Notes: generated from the sequence alone by a model not told the origin. 64,000 bases of DNA from Acidobacteriota bacterium (GCA_019639175.1 JAHBSK010000010.1:62001-126000); one strand, 5' to 3'. Positions 28,049-36,075 are shown, counted from the stretch's first letter. A program made the numbers and translations.

Positions 28049-29698
28049 ATGAACGACGACAGGAAAGCTTCGAGGCTGGCGGTTCTTTCAGATGATTTCC
28101 GCGCCCTTGAGGAAAAACTCAAACGTGGCGGCGGCCCTGAAAAGATAGAAAAGCTGCACAAACAGGGAAAGCTGACGGCGCGTGAGCGCATCGGGCTTCT
28201 TCTCGATCCCGGCTCTTTTTCTCAAGAGATCGGTCTGCTGGTCGCTTATGACGAATACGGCGGAACTGCTCCTGCGGCAGGTGTCGTAACGGTCGTGGGC
28301 TGCATAAACGGACGCGAATGCGTTGTGGTCGCAAATGACGCCACGATAAAGGCCGGCGCGTGGTATCCCGAAACCATCAAAAAGATATTGCGGGCACAGG
28401 AGATCGCGATGCGAAACCGTGTGCCGATAATCTATCTTGTCGATTCGGCGGGCGTAAATCTTCCTTATCAGGGCGGTGTTTTTCCCGGACAATACGGCGC
28501 GGCCCGCATCTTCTATTACAACTCAATAATGCGGCGTTACCTTAAGGTTCCGCAGATCGCCGCCGTGATGGGAATGTGCGTTGCCGGTGGTGCTTATCTG
28601 CCAGCTCTATCGGATGTAATTCTCATGGTGGAAGGAACTTCCTTCATGGGTCTCGGCGGAGCCAATCTGGTAAAAGGAGCGACCGGCCAGACCATCGACA
28701 ACGAAACGCTCGGCGGAGCAATGACGCATAACGCCATCTCCGGTGTTGCTCATTACCGGACAAAGGACGATGCAGAGTGCATCGAAAAAATACGGGGCAT
28801 TGTTGCCGACCTGCCTGAGAAAGAAAGAACGCGGGTGTCAGTGTCAGAACCGGGAGCGGTAGCGACCGGGTTTCAGGAACTCTATACTGTTCTGCCCGAC
28901 GATCATCGTGCGCCTTACGACATGCGAGCGGTTCTAAGTTGCATTCTTGATAAAAACCCCGTCGCTACGGCTCCCGGTTCTGACAGTATGCTCGACGAAT
29001 TTCAGGCCGATTTTGCCAAAGAGATGATCTGCGGCACGGCTCGCATCGGCGGAATACTTGTCGGTGTCATTGCCAATTCGCGCGGAATGTCGAAAGGTAA
29101 ACCGGGACAGCCGCCGCGTTTTGGCGGCATTGTTTATACGGAATCCGCCGAAAAAACAGCGTATTTCATCGAAAACTGCGACCGACACGGCACACCTCTG
29201 CTGTTCGTTCAGGACGTTTCGGGTTTTATGGTCGGAGCCGACGCCGAACACAGCGGCATCATCCGCGCTGGTGCTCGGTTTGTTGAGGCAATGGCGACCG
29301 CAAAGGTTCCAAAGATCGTCCTTACCATCAACCACGCCTCAGGCGCGGGTTATTATGCGATGGCCGGACAAGGTTTTGACCCGGATTTCATTTTCACGCT
29401 CCCGACAGGCCGCATGGGCGTGATGGAAGGCGACAGCGCGGTGCAGGCGATGTTCGGAACACAATTGGACAAGCTAAAAGCCGCCGGTCAGGAGCCCGAT
29501 GAGGCGTTGCTTGCGGAAATGGAAAAGGTCCGCGAAACCTATGACACCGAACTCGACGCCAAACACGCCGCCGCTCGCGGACTGGTTGATGCAATCGTAA
29601 CACCTGAAGACACTCGCGACGCGCTCGTGCTTGCATTGCGAACGTGTTTGAACACCTCAACACCGCACATCGGCGCGTTTGTCTTGCCGCAGGTTTGA
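28049..29698 (+). CDS. Acyl-CoA carboxylase beta subunit (methylcrotonyl-/propionyl-type)
   Basis: Carboxyltransferase subunit of a biotin-dependent acyl-CoA carboxylase, 549 residues, made of two crotonase-fold halves. Visible motifs: KLTARERIGLLLDPGSF at the N-terminus, the acyl-CoA pocket in MCVAGGAYLPALSD and MGLGGANLVKGATGQ, ETLGGAMTHNAISGVAHY, and in the second half QDVSGFMVGADAE and TINHASGAGYYAMAGQGFD. The GLGGxNLVKxA and ETLGGAxxH motifs fit methylcrotonyl-CoA or geranyl-CoA carboxylases better than acetyl-CoA carboxylase. The biotin carboxylase/carrier subunit is not in the window. AtuA-like and enoyl-CoA hydratase genes lie nearby. Confidence 0.9.
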   Translation: MNDDRKASRLAVLSDDFRALEEKLKRGGGPEKIEKLHKQGKLTARERIGLLLDPGSFSQEIGLLVAYDEYGGTAPAAGVVTVVGCINGRECVVVANDATIKAGAWYPETIKKILRAQEIAMRNRVPIIYLVDSAGVNLPYQGGVFPGQYGAARIFYYNSIMRRYLKVPQIAAVMGMCVAGGAYLPALSDVILMVEGTSFMGLGGANLVKGATGQTIDNETLGGAMTHNAISGVAHYRTKDDAECIEKIRGIVADLPEKERTRVSVSEPGAVATGFQELYTVLPDDHRAPYDMRAVLSCILDKNPVATAPGSDSMLDEFQADFAKEMICGTARIGGILVGVIANSRGMSKGKPGQPPRFGGIVYTESAEKTAYFIENCDRHGTPLLFVQDVSGFMVGADAEHSGIIRAGARFVEAMATAKVPKIVLTINHASGAGYYAMAGQGFDPDFIFTLPTGRMGVMEGDSAVQAMFGTQLDKLKAAGQEPDEALLAEMEKVRETYDTELDAKHAAARGLVDAIVTPEDTRDALVLALRTCLNTSTPHIGAFVLPQV

Positions 29699-29724
29699 CC
29701 GCGTTTATTTAAGCCATCAGCTAC

Positions 29725-30189
29725 TTACCAGGAATGTCTTGGACGTGAGTGGGCCATTGACCTGATCTCTTCAACCAGCGGATTTGCGACCCAAAAAGAA
29801 AGCAGCCGAAAGGGCGGGACGAAAAGTATGGAATCGCCAAACTCTGTTGTCTTGCGAAAACTGATAGTTATCCAATACGGCTGCATCCAACGCATTTCGG
29901 TTACGTCATAAATATCGCTGAGCGGAACGGCGATCTCTTTTTTATAGTCGGAAACGATCAGATAGTCGCCCTCGACAAAGACCTTCTTTATCTTGTACGA
30001 AAGCCAGGCCGTCATCGCCATGCCTCCGGCGAACGCGACGAACAGGATGAGCATATAGAACGGCGGAAATTGCCGCAGCGTCGCACCGTGGACAAAGCGG
30101 ATCATTATCACGATAGCCAAAAGCGAGACAAAGGGGCTGATGAATTTGTGAATGAAGGTGATGGAACTGGAGAGTCGTATTTTCCGCAT
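29725..30189 (-). CDS. Membrane protein with two helices and a PH-like domain
   Basis: A 154-residue protein. Two hydrophobic segments (about residues 17-34 and 42-64) are followed by a beta-rich region starting VEGDYLIVSDYKKEIAVPLSDI, the pattern of bacterial PH-like (bPH) domains anchored to the membrane. A positively charged start (MRKIRLSS) precedes the first helix. It is transcribed toward the carboxylase gene and ends 26 bases from it. No close functional assignment is possible. Confidence 0.65.
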   Translation of the reverse strand: MRKIRLSSSITFIHKFISPFVSLLAIVIMIRFVHGATLRQFPPFYMLILFVAFAGGMAMTAWLSYKIKKVFVEGDYLIVSDYKKEIAVPLSDIYDVTEMRWMQPYWITISFRKTTEFGDSILFVPPFRLLSFWVANPLVEEIRSMAHSRPRHSW

Positions 30190-30389
30190 AAGGTAAACAA
30201 CGTTAAACGCTATTATATTATACAGATAAATACGCAGAGAGGGCAGAAAAATGTCTTTTTAAGTAGTTTCTGATGATATTTGAGGCTTTGCCCGCATTTT
30301 AAATTGCCTCCAGTTTTAGCTGGAGGTTGCTGATGGATGAGCTTTGTTTGTTCTGAACATAAACCGTATTATTTAGCGTAAATTGTGAA

Positions 30390-30968
30390 ATGTCTAATTT
30401 TGTTGATACAGAAAAACATGGTTCACTCGTGATAATTTGCATGAACCGGCCGCGTGAGCGTAATCGCCTGTCGCTGGAGATGATCGGCGGCCTCATCTCG
30501 GAGCTTGAGAAAGCCTCGGACGCAGACGATGTATCTCACGTGATGATCACAGGAACGGACGATGTGTTTTCTTCCGGCGCGGACATCCGGCTGATAAATG
30601 AGATGCTGGAAAACGGTTCAGCACAGGAATTTGCCGCTATCGGGCGTTCCCTGATCGAAGCGATCCTTTCGCTGGACAAAATTACCATTGCCGCCGTCAA
30701 TGGGCTGTGTTACGGCGGCGGCCTTGACCTTGCGTTAGCGTGTGACCGGCGAATAGCCGCGCCAAATGCAGCATTTTGCCATCCCGGTGTGAATCGCGGT
30801 TTCATCACGCCCTGGGGCGGAACCCAGCGTCTGCCGCGTTTGACAGGCGAAGCCGCCGCACTGGAACTCCTGTTGACCGGAGAGCCGATCAACGCGGAAA
30901 AGGCATTGCGGATCGGGCTTATAGAACTGATAACGGATGATCTGACAGCGGCAGTGTCTGCTTTGTAA
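30390..30968 (+). CDS. Enoyl-CoA hydratase/isomerase family protein, short
   Basis: A crotonase-fold protein of 192 residues. The N-terminal half is typical (MNRPRERNRLSLEMIGGLISEL; oxyanion-hole segments SSGADIRLIN and NGLCYGGGLDLALACD; HPGVNRGFITPWGGTQRL). It stops shortly after the ALRIGLIEL helix and lacks the last 60 residues or so that form the C-terminal helices and trimer contacts in full-length (about 255-residue) family members such as the one at 31787. There is no recognisable continuation in any frame, so it is either a natural short form or a truncated gene. It is followed 49 bases on by the small AtuA-like gene. Confidence 0.8.
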   Translation: MSNFVDTEKHGSLVIICMNRPRERNRLSLEMIGGLISELEKASDADDVSHVMITGTDDVFSSGADIRLINEMLENGSAQEFAAIGRSLIEAILSLDKITIAAVNGLCYGGGLDLALACDRRIAAPNAAFCHPGVNRGFITPWGGTQRLPRLTGEAAALELLLTGEPINAEKALRIGLIELITDDLTAAVSAL

Positions 30969-31017
30969 CTTTTGCCGCAAGTAAAACTCGGATATATTTA
31001 TATAAAAGGAAGTTATA

Positions 31018-31356
31018 ATGAAGATACAACTAAAAGACATGGCTCATGCCCGTTCGGGCGATAAGGGCGACACGGCGAATGTTGGGCTGATAGCTCTGAA
31101 AGAAGAATATTATCCTATCCTTGTTCGCGAGGTGACGGCGGAACGCGTAAAGGAACATTTTGGCGATATGGTCAAAGGCGACGTCGAGCGCTTTGAACTT
31201 CCAAACCTCGGAGCTTTGAACTTTTTGCTTCACGGCAGCCTCGGCGGCGGCGGAACGCTCAGCCTGATGACCGACGCCCAGGGAAAAACATTTTCGACCG
31301 CGCTTTTGAGGATGTATATCGAAGCAGATGATATAGATCTGCCAATTAACAACTGA
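31018..31356 (+). CDS. AtuA-like ferredoxin-fold domain protein (C-terminal part of AtuA as a separate gene)
   Basis: A 112-residue protein matching the small C-terminal domain of AtuA/DUF1446 proteins: it opens with LKDMAHARSGDKGDTANVGLIA, a very characteristic start, then ends in a Gly-rich LLHGSLGGGGTLSLMTDAQGKT. In many bacteria this domain is fused to the larger AtuA domain. Here the larger one is a separate gene at 33276-34664 on the other strand. The last residues (DLPINN) and the stop codon fall in an AT-rich repeat (31342-31380). AtuA is required for acyclic terpene and citronellol utilisation in Pseudomonas, but its enzymatic role is not established. Confidence 0.88.
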   Translation: MKIQLKDMAHARSGDKGDTANVGLIALKEEYYPILVREVTAERVKEHFGDMVKGDVERFELPNLGALNFLLHGSLGGGGTLSLMTDAQGKTFSTALLRMYIEADDIDLPINN

Positions 31357-31380
31357 CCAATTTTCAATGGACAATTTGTA
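31342..31380. repeat. AT-rich dispersed repeat overlapping the 3' end of the AtuA-like gene
   Basis: CCAATTAACAACTGACCAAT is followed by TTTCAATGGACAATTTGTA. It is the closest relative of the copy inside gnd (20970-21005) and includes the stop codon of the AtuA-like gene. Confidence 0.5.
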
Positions 31381-31702
31381 ATGGAAAACAATCCTATCGT
31401 TACCAAATCGTTTGCGTTCGCTTTGCGTATTGTAAAACTTAGCCGTTATTTGGCAGACGAGCATAAGGAATTTAACGGGTATCGGTAAGTTTGTAAAACT
31501 GGCTGTCAGCGGAGAATCGCGTGAGAGTTTTATTCTTAATACGGGAAAAGCGTTGCAAAATGCCGATCTGACAGATTACTGGCTCAACCTTATCCGTTTC
31601 GCCGAATACATTACCGAAGAGGAATTCGATTCTTTCCAGGCTGACCGAGGCGAACTGGCTAGAATGCTTAACAAAATTGTAAAAAGCTCAAAAGGTATTT
31701 AA
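31381..31702 (+). pseudogene. Four-helix-bundle protein (23S rRNA intervening-sequence type), frameshifted
   Basis: Frame 1 from ATG 31381 gives ENNPIVTKSFAFALRIVKLS and RYLADEHKEF, the start of the four-helix-bundle family (TIGR02436 type), then runs into TAA at 31486. One frame over, the expected continuation appears: TGIGKFVKLAVSGESRESF, then DLTDYWLNLIRFAEYI, to the stop at 31700-31702. About ten residues normally linking the two parts (the LSKQLLRSG stretch of the family) are missing, so a deletion of roughly 29 bases both shortened and shifted the gene. It sits between two copies of the AT-rich repeat. Confidence 0.8.
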
Positions 31703-31782
31703 TTGTAAATTGCCGATTTGTAAATTGATAATTGGAACAAGTTACCCAATTTACTATTAGGCAAGTTACGATCGACAATAGT
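31703..31782. repeat. AT-rich repeat tract between pseudogene and enoyl-CoA hydratase
   Basis: Imperfect units TTGTAAATTG, CAATTTACTATTAGG and CAAGTTAC occur here, of the same family as 23612-23648. They end 5 bases before the next start codon. Confidence 0.4.
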
Positions 31783-31786
31783 AGCT

Positions 31787-32542
31787 ATGGCTGAATTACT
31801 GAAGTCTGATCAAGGGGCCGTGCGGATACTGACCCTCAACCGCCCCGAAAAGCGAAATGCTCTGAATGATGAGCTAATCGAGGCGTTGAAAAATGCTTTG
31901 CGCGAAGCCGACGCTGATGAAAGCGTTAATTGCGTCGTCCTGCGCGGAGCGGGAAAGGATTTCTGTTCGGGCGCTGATCTTTCAGCTTTGCAAAAGATCG
32001 CGGAAGCGTCGTATGAAGAAAATCTTGAAGACGCCAGGAATCTTGCCGAGCTGTTTTCTCTGATAAGAAATTGCCGTGTGCCTGTTATCGCCGCCGTTCA
32101 CGGCAGGGCGTTGGCCGGCGGATGCGGACTTGCGACCGGATGCGACATCGTTCTTGCGACCGAAACTGCACGGTTCGGCTATCCTGAAGTGAAAATAGGG
32201 TTTGTTCCGGCAATAGTTATGGCGATTCTCCGCCGCAATCTGGGCGAAAAGCTTTCGTTCGAACTGGTTACTCAAGGCTTTGAATTCACCGCCGTCCAAG
32301 CAAAGGAACTCGGCCTCGTCAACCGTCTCTTTCCCGAAGAAGGTTTTGAAGAAGCAGTCCTCGAATACGCTTCTGTTTACTCAAAAATCTCAGCCTCTGC
32401 CGTCCGTCTTAGCAAATCGCTCCTTTACCGCATGGACGCGATGAATTTTGAAGACGCCCTCACCGCCGGTTCCCAAACCAACGCCGAAGCCAGAATGACT
32501 GAGGATTGTCAGAAAGGTATTGAGAGGTTTCTGGCAAAGTAG
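31787..32542 (+). CDS. Enoyl-CoA hydratase/isomerase family protein (methylglutaconyl-CoA hydratase-like)
   Basis: A full-length crotonase of 251 residues. It has the family N-terminus (ILTLNRPEKRNALNDELIEAL), both oxyanion-hole segments (FCSGADLSALQ and HGRALAGGCGLATGCDIV), the family Glu in FGYPEVKIGF, and the C-terminal helices (SKSLLYRMDAMNFEDAL). The A-G-G-C-G-L-A motif is frequent in methylglutaconyl-CoA hydratases of leucine degradation, which would fit the carboxylase at 28049, but the substrate is inferred only. It is convergent with the toxin-like gene, ending 28 bases from it. Confidence 0.88.
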   Translation: MAELLKSDQGAVRILTLNRPEKRNALNDELIEALKNALREADADESVNCVVLRGAGKDFCSGADLSALQKIAEASYEENLEDARNLAELFSLIRNCRVPVIAAVHGRALAGGCGLATGCDIVLATETARFGYPEVKIGFVPAIVMAILRRNLGEKLSFELVTQGFEFTAVQAKELGLVNRLFPEEGFEEAVLEYASVYSKISASAVRLSKSLLYRMDAMNFEDALTAGSQTNAEARMTEDCQKGIERFLAK

Positions 32543-32570
32543 TTCGCCGAGAGAAAAGGTCGTGTTTCTT

Positions 32571-32942
32571 TTACAGATTTTCTCCGCCGGTTTCATCGTA
32601 GGCGCTGTCATGATCGGGGTGAAGAGAAATGAATCGCATAAACTTTCCATCACGACACACTCTGGCTCTGAACTTTTTTGAAATTCTGATCGAGGCAATA
32701 GTTTTGCCTGACTTGGTTGTTTGTCCGGCAATGGGTTCCCAGTTCAGACCTCTTTTTTGAGTCCGCGACGAGGTTTTGTAGATCTGCTCCCAGGTCATTT
32801 GACCGATCTTTTCAATTGATGCTTCCATCTGGTCCAATTCAACAGATGTTAATTCGGAAAGTTCCTTGATTATACGCGGAAACTCGAGATCGCATTCGAT
32901 CTTCTCATGCTGCGTCGAAACAGGTTTTAGTTTACTTGGCAC
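32571..32942 (-). CDS. Putative toxin of a toxin-antitoxin-like pair (RelE/ParE-like fold)
   Basis: A 123-residue basic protein. The C-terminal half (SGKTIASIRISKKFRARVCR, then MRFISLHPDHDSAY) has the strand-strand-Arg-rich pattern of RelE/ParE/HigB-type proteins, with the conserved Arg in RISKKFRARV and an unusual HPDHDSAY ending. The N-terminal half is helical (IIKELSELTSVELDQMEASIEK). The start is a GTG at 32942 that overlaps the upstream AbrB-like gene by 11 bases, so the two are translationally coupled, antitoxin first. Activity is not proven. It may instead be a non-toxic accessory protein. Confidence 0.6.
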   Translation of the reverse strand: MPSKLKPVSTQHEKIECDLEFPRIIKELSELTSVELDQMEASIEKIGQMTWEQIYKTSSRTQKRGLNWEPIAGQTTKSGKTIASIRISKKFRARVCRDGKFMRFISLHPDHDSAYDETGGENL

Positions 32943-33219
32943 GAGTTTGCTTTTTCTTTCTTAAAGAAGAGAATAAAGAACCCACATCAGTTCTCTTTGC
33001 CGGATTTTTACTTTCCCATTTATTAAATGAGTCTAATGACTCCTTGGCTTCTTTTGTATGGAATATTCTTTGTGAATCAGGAACAAAAATGCCGGACGAA
33101 ATACGTATTTCGTTGCTCCCGATCTCTTCGACAAGGATGTGTCGTCCTGCCCAGGACTTTCCGATACTGATCTGCCCGTTCGCCGGCACCATCAACAATT
33201 TTGCCTGTTTTGTACTCAT
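32932..33219 (-). CDS. Putative antitoxin with AbrB/SpoVT-like DNA-binding start
   Basis: A 95-residue protein. Residues 8-45 (LLMVPANGQISIGKSWAGRH, then ILVEEIGSNEIRIS) have the beta-rich swapped-hairpin pattern of AbrB/MazE-type DNA-binding domains. The C-terminal half is charged (KTEAKESLDSFNKW-like helix and a Lys/Arg-rich end) and would wrap the toxin. The ATG lies only about 10 bases from the -10 element, so the messenger is nearly leaderless. An 8-base inverted repeat overlaps the promoter as expected for autoregulation. Confidence 0.6.
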   Translation of the reverse strand: MSTKQAKLLMVPANGQISIGKSWAGRHILVEEIGSNEIRISSGIFVPDSQRIFHTKEAKESLDSFNKWESKNPAKRTDVGSLFSSLRKKKQTRAK

Positions 33220-33228
33220 AGTAAAATC

Positions 33229-33257
33229 ATAATATAGGAAATAATTATATTATGCAA
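33229..33257 (-). promoter_or_regulatory. Promoter and candidate operator of the toxin-antitoxin-like pair
   Basis: On the minus strand TTGCAT (complement of 33252-33257) and TATTAT (complement of 33229-33234) have a 17-base spacer. The inverted repeat ATAATATA (33229-33236) and TATATTAT (33246-33253), 9 bases apart, covers the -10 and spacer, so a bound dimer would block polymerase. Confidence 0.6.
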
Positions 33258-33275
33258 TAGGATAATAGATGCACT

Positions 33276-34664
33276 TTATGCCTCGATGATCTCCACTTTC
33301 GTCTCGATCAGACTCTTCGGGATCAGGGCAGGGAAGTATGCCATGATCTCTTCGACCTTTGGGCGTCCGCCGGCAAAGCCGGTGACGGCGGGCGGGCCGG
33401 TGAGGATGAGTGGAGCGATCTCTTTTGTAAAGCGTTCGACATCTGCCTTGTTTTGTCCGCGGACGCCGATGCGGAACTGGACTTCGGGAATGTCCGCCAG
33501 TGTATTTGATGCAGGCAAGGATGCCTGCGTTCCCAGGTGGCCGTGGGTGGCGTTGACGCCGACGAATTCGGTCAGGGTCACGTCAAATTTCAGGCCGAGG
33601 CGATCAAGGCGTTCGCGTAAAATTTTATCTGCTGCCTGTGCTTTTTTATAAGCGTCGGGCCAGGCATAAACGAGCGTTCCGACCGCTTTGTAGCCGTGGG
33701 AGTATGCAATGGAAACTTTATAGAACTCCGTATTCGGATTTCCCCTGATACCGAAAACCTTCACGCGGTTTTCGCCCGCTGCTTCGAGTCGTATTGACGA
33801 AAAATCTGCGACCACATCCGGCGTAATATAGGCTTTAGGGTCGCCCATTTCATAAAGCAGCTGTTCCTTTACCGATTGGACGTTCACGCGGCCGCCGGTT
33901 CCTTCGTGTTTGGTGATGACAAACTCGCCGTTGGCGGTGGCCTCGACGATAGGGAACCCGACGTTTGCCAGATCGGGGATGTTTTCCCAATCGTACTGGC
34001 AATTGCCGCCGCTCGACTGTGCCCCGCATTCTATAATGTGTCCGGCGATGGTTCCGGCGGAGAGCAGGTCCCAATCCGCAAACGACCAGCCGAACTCATG
34101 CACCAGCGGAGCCAGCGTCAGGCCCGTGTCGGTCAGCCTGCCGCCGACGACTATCTGAGCGCCTTTGCCCAGAGCCTCGACCAGCCCGCCCGCACCCAGA
34201 TAGACGTTCGCCGCCTGTACCTTGTCCAAAATGTGAGCGAGCGGTTCGCCGGTGTCCATGTTATTTATCGCGATGCCTTTTTCGATAAATTCATCCAGCC
34301 TCGGCAAGATGTCGTCGCCCGTTATCACGCCTATTTTCAACCTGCCCGAAAGCCCAAGGTCCGTCGCCGCTTCCTTTACGGCCTCAGCACAGCCGCGGAC
34401 GTTGACGCCGCCCGCGTTCGACATCACCTTTATGTCACGTTCGACACAGTCCGGCAATATCTCGCGCATCAGCGTCACAAAATCCCTTGCATAACCGGCG
34501 TTCGGGTCCCGCTGCCTCTGTTTTTGAACTATCGACATCGTCACCTCTGCCAGATAATCCAACATCAGATAATCCACCGGCCCTTTCCTTACCTGATCAA
34601 CAGGCGCCGTCAAAAGATCTCCCCAAAAACCCTGCCCACTCGCTACCCGTACCTTATCTTTCAT
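33276..34664 (-). CDS. AtuA/DUF1446 family protein, large domain
   Basis: A 462-residue protein of the acyclic terpene utilisation AtuA family (DUF1446). Typical segments are [44 protein letters not shown], the Gly-rich [20 protein letters not shown] and [14 protein letters not shown]. The C-terminal small domain of fused AtuA proteins is absent and is encoded separately at 31018-31356 on the opposite strand. The exact reaction is unknown. In Pseudomonas the family is needed for citronellol/geraniol breakdown together with geranyl-CoA carboxylase and an enoyl-CoA hydratase, partners that are also seen here in kind. Confidence 0.88.
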   Translation of the reverse strand: MKDKVRVASGQGFWGDLLTAPVDQVRKGPVDYLMLDYLAEVTMSIVQKQRQRDPNAGYARDFVTLMREILPDCVERDIKVMSNAGGVNVRGCAEAVKEAATDLGLSGRLKIGVITGDDILPRLDEFIEKGIAINNMDTGEPLAHILDKVQAANVYLGAGGLVEALGKGAQIVVGGRLTDTGLTLAPLVHEFGWSFADWDLLSAGTIAGHIIECGAQSSGGNCQYDWENIPDLANVGFPIVEATANGEFVITKHEGTGGRVNVQSVKEQLLYEMGDPKAYITPDVVADFSSIRLEAAGENRVKVFGIRGNPNTEFYKVSIAYSHGYKAVGTLVYAWPDAYKKAQAADKILRERLDRLGLKFDVTLTEFVGVNATHGHLGTQASLPASNTLADIPEVQFRIGVRGQNKADVERFTKEIAPLILTGPPAVTGFAGGRPKVEEIMAYFPALIPKSLIETKVEIIEA

Positions 34665-34768
34665 AACTTTATGTTAGCTAAGTATAAGCCAAAAGCCGAG
34701 TTTTATCTAAAACACAGTCGGAATTTTGAGATCGGAAGGTTAAAGAGTAGGAGTTAGCTTATCTAAAC

Positions 34769-34803
34769 AAAAAAGCAAGCCGCTGGATCAGGACGGCTTG
34801 CTT
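34769..34803 (-). terminator. Rho-independent terminator after the LEA-like gene
   Basis: The arms AAGCAAGCCG (34773-34782) and CGGCTTGCTT (34794-34803) have an 11-base loop. On the minus strand six T follow (complement of 34769-34774). Confidence 0.75.
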
Positions 34804-34831
34804 AAGTAAACTACATTAGTTGCTGCGTGTC

Positions 34832-35314
34832 TTACGGCTTTTCTTCTTCACCGACAACGAATTCCTTGGTTGCGGTTGCCGCTTTTTTGGTCGGATACCA
34901 TACTTTTTTGGCAACCCATTTTGTTCCGTCCCAGGTCGTTACCGTCAGCCAGCGGCCGCCTTCGACAGTTTTTTCAGCGACGTCTTCTGATACATTTACT
35001 GTATGGTTTCCGAACGATTTTGCTGTCGAGGCCGTTTTTGAACCGACCGTCTTTGCACCGTCTTTGGTGGCTCCGGCGGCGTCTTTTGTTTTATCGGCGG
35101 CGGTTTCAACGCCGTCAGTTACGACAACTGCGGTCTTTTTCGAAGCCTTTACCGTAACGTCTTTGGTCTTTTCCGCAACGTCAACAGTTACGTCTTTTGT
35201 CTTTTTTGCCGCGTCTTTTACTGTGTCAACCACCTGCGCCGATCCGGCCTGTGCCGCCGCAAACACAAAAGCTGCCGTAAACGCCGATCCTATTATTTTC
35301 TTTAAAAGTGACAT
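34832..35314 (-). CDS. Exported LEA-like Ala/Lys/Thr repeat protein
   Basis: A 160-residue protein with a signal peptide (MSLLKKIIGSAFTAAFVFAAAQAGSA). Residues 28-100 are imperfect 11-residue repeats of the form DxAxKTKDVTV (for example DAAKKTKDVTVDVAEKTKDV), the pattern of group 3 LEA and apolipoprotein-like amphipathic helices that protect membranes or proteins against drying and stress. The C-terminal 50 residues are different, with GGRWLTVTTWDGTKWVAKK. ATG 35314 has a strong AAGGAG site and is preferred to one 21 bases upstream. It is a single-gene unit with its own terminator and a possible sigma-54-type promoter. Confidence 0.75.
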   Translation of the reverse strand: MSLLKKIIGSAFTAAFVFAAAQAGSAQVVDTVKDAAKKTKDVTVDVAEKTKDVTVKASKKTAVVVTDGVETAADKTKDAAGATKDGAKTVGSKTASTAKSFGNHTVNVSEDVAEKTVEGGRWLTVTTWDGTKWVAKKVWYPTKKAATATKEFVVGEEEKP

Positions 35315-35378
35315 ATCTATTTCTCCTTTCCACATAAAAAATGGACAAAGCCAATAATGAATGATTTAAGGATAATAT

Positions 35379-35396
35379 ACGCACACCACGTGCCAA
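35379..35396 (-). promoter_or_regulatory. Candidate sigma-54 (-24/-12) promoter of the LEA-like gene
   Basis: On the minus strand TTGGCACGTGGTGTGCGT has the invariant GG, ten bases, then GC, and agrees with TTGGCAC-N5-TTGC except for one base (GTGC). It lies about 65 bases before the start codon. A sigma-70 -10-like TATTAT follows but lacks a spaced -35. Confidence 0.35.
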
Positions 35397-35419
35397 AGGG
35401 GGTCAGCGGAATATTTATA

Positions 35420-35612
35420 AACTTAACGCAGAGTTCGCAATGAACGCAGAGAGATATTTATATCGCTTGTCTATACTCTGTAAACAACTCTTTCGTCGGG
35501 ATCAAATTGAACACTGATATCACAGGTGAAGACACAGTTCGCACAGAGATCTTTTACGAACGGCGTTTCCTAAGAAAGAAAGTTTTTTTAACTCCCTCTG
35601 TGTACTCTGTGG
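35420..35612. repeat. Cluster of 'cacagag' dispersed repeats
   Basis: Degenerate copies such as AACGCAGAGTTCGCAATGAACGCAGAGA (in parts of 20 or fewer bases: AACGCAGAGTTCGC, GAACGCAGAGAG), GACACAGTTCGCACAGAG and CTCTGTGTACTCTGTGG fill the gap. The same vocabulary occurs at 37050-37080 and 30229-30245. No gene is visible here. Confidence 0.5.
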
Positions 35613-35626
35613 CTATCCTGATGATC

Positions 35627-36028
35627 TTATATCGCTCTGACGGATGAGCGCAGGAATGTGACGATGTCTTCTGTCGATGTGCCGGGAAGAAATACCTCGT
35701 GGACGCCTTTTGCTTTTAGGTCGGGGATGTCTTCGGTGGGAATGATGCCGCCGACCACGACGATGGTGTCGTCCATTCCGTTCTCACGAAGAAGATCTAC
35801 TATACGCGGGCAAAGCGTTTTATGTGCGCCGGAAAGTATCGAGATGCCGACCGCGTCCACGTCTTCCTGCAGAGCGGCGGCGGCGATCATCTCGGGCGTC
35901 TGGCGAAGCCCGGTGTAGATGACTTCCATTCCGGCATCGCGCAACGCACGGGCGATCACTTTCGCTCCGCGGTCGTGGCCGTCCAGGCCCGGCTTTGCAA
36001 CCAAAACTCTTATTTTTCTTTCCGTCAT
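35627..36028 (-). CDS. Methylmalonyl-CoA mutase-type B12-binding domain protein
   Basis: A 133-residue stand-alone cobalamin-binding domain, as found at the C-terminus of methylmalonyl-CoA mutase or as a separate small subunit. The B12 signature is clear: DGHDRG with the axial-ligand His, SILSGAH, and VVGGIIP. The start [20 protein letters not shown] matches the mutase C-terminal domain closely. With the acyl-CoA carboxylase at 28049 it points to propionyl-CoA or related branched acyl-CoA metabolism. The catalytic mutase subunit is not in the window. Confidence 0.92.
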   Translation of the reverse strand: MTERKIRVLVAKPGLDGHDRGAKVIARALRDAGMEVIYTGLRQTPEMIAAAALQEDVDAVGISILSGAHKTLCPRIVDLLRENGMDDTIVVVGGIIPTEDIPDLKAKGVHEVFLPGTSTEDIVTFLRSSVRAI

Positions 36029-36075
36029 AGAAACGTAAAGTATATTATCGGCTGCCTATTGTCGGCAAGGACGCT

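Noticed and set aside
33876..34757. Plus-strand open frame of 293 codons opposite the AtuA gene
   Set aside because: It is antisense to a gene with clear AtuA motifs. The product is a mix of His/Arg-rich sequence without domains, typical of a codon-bias shadow.
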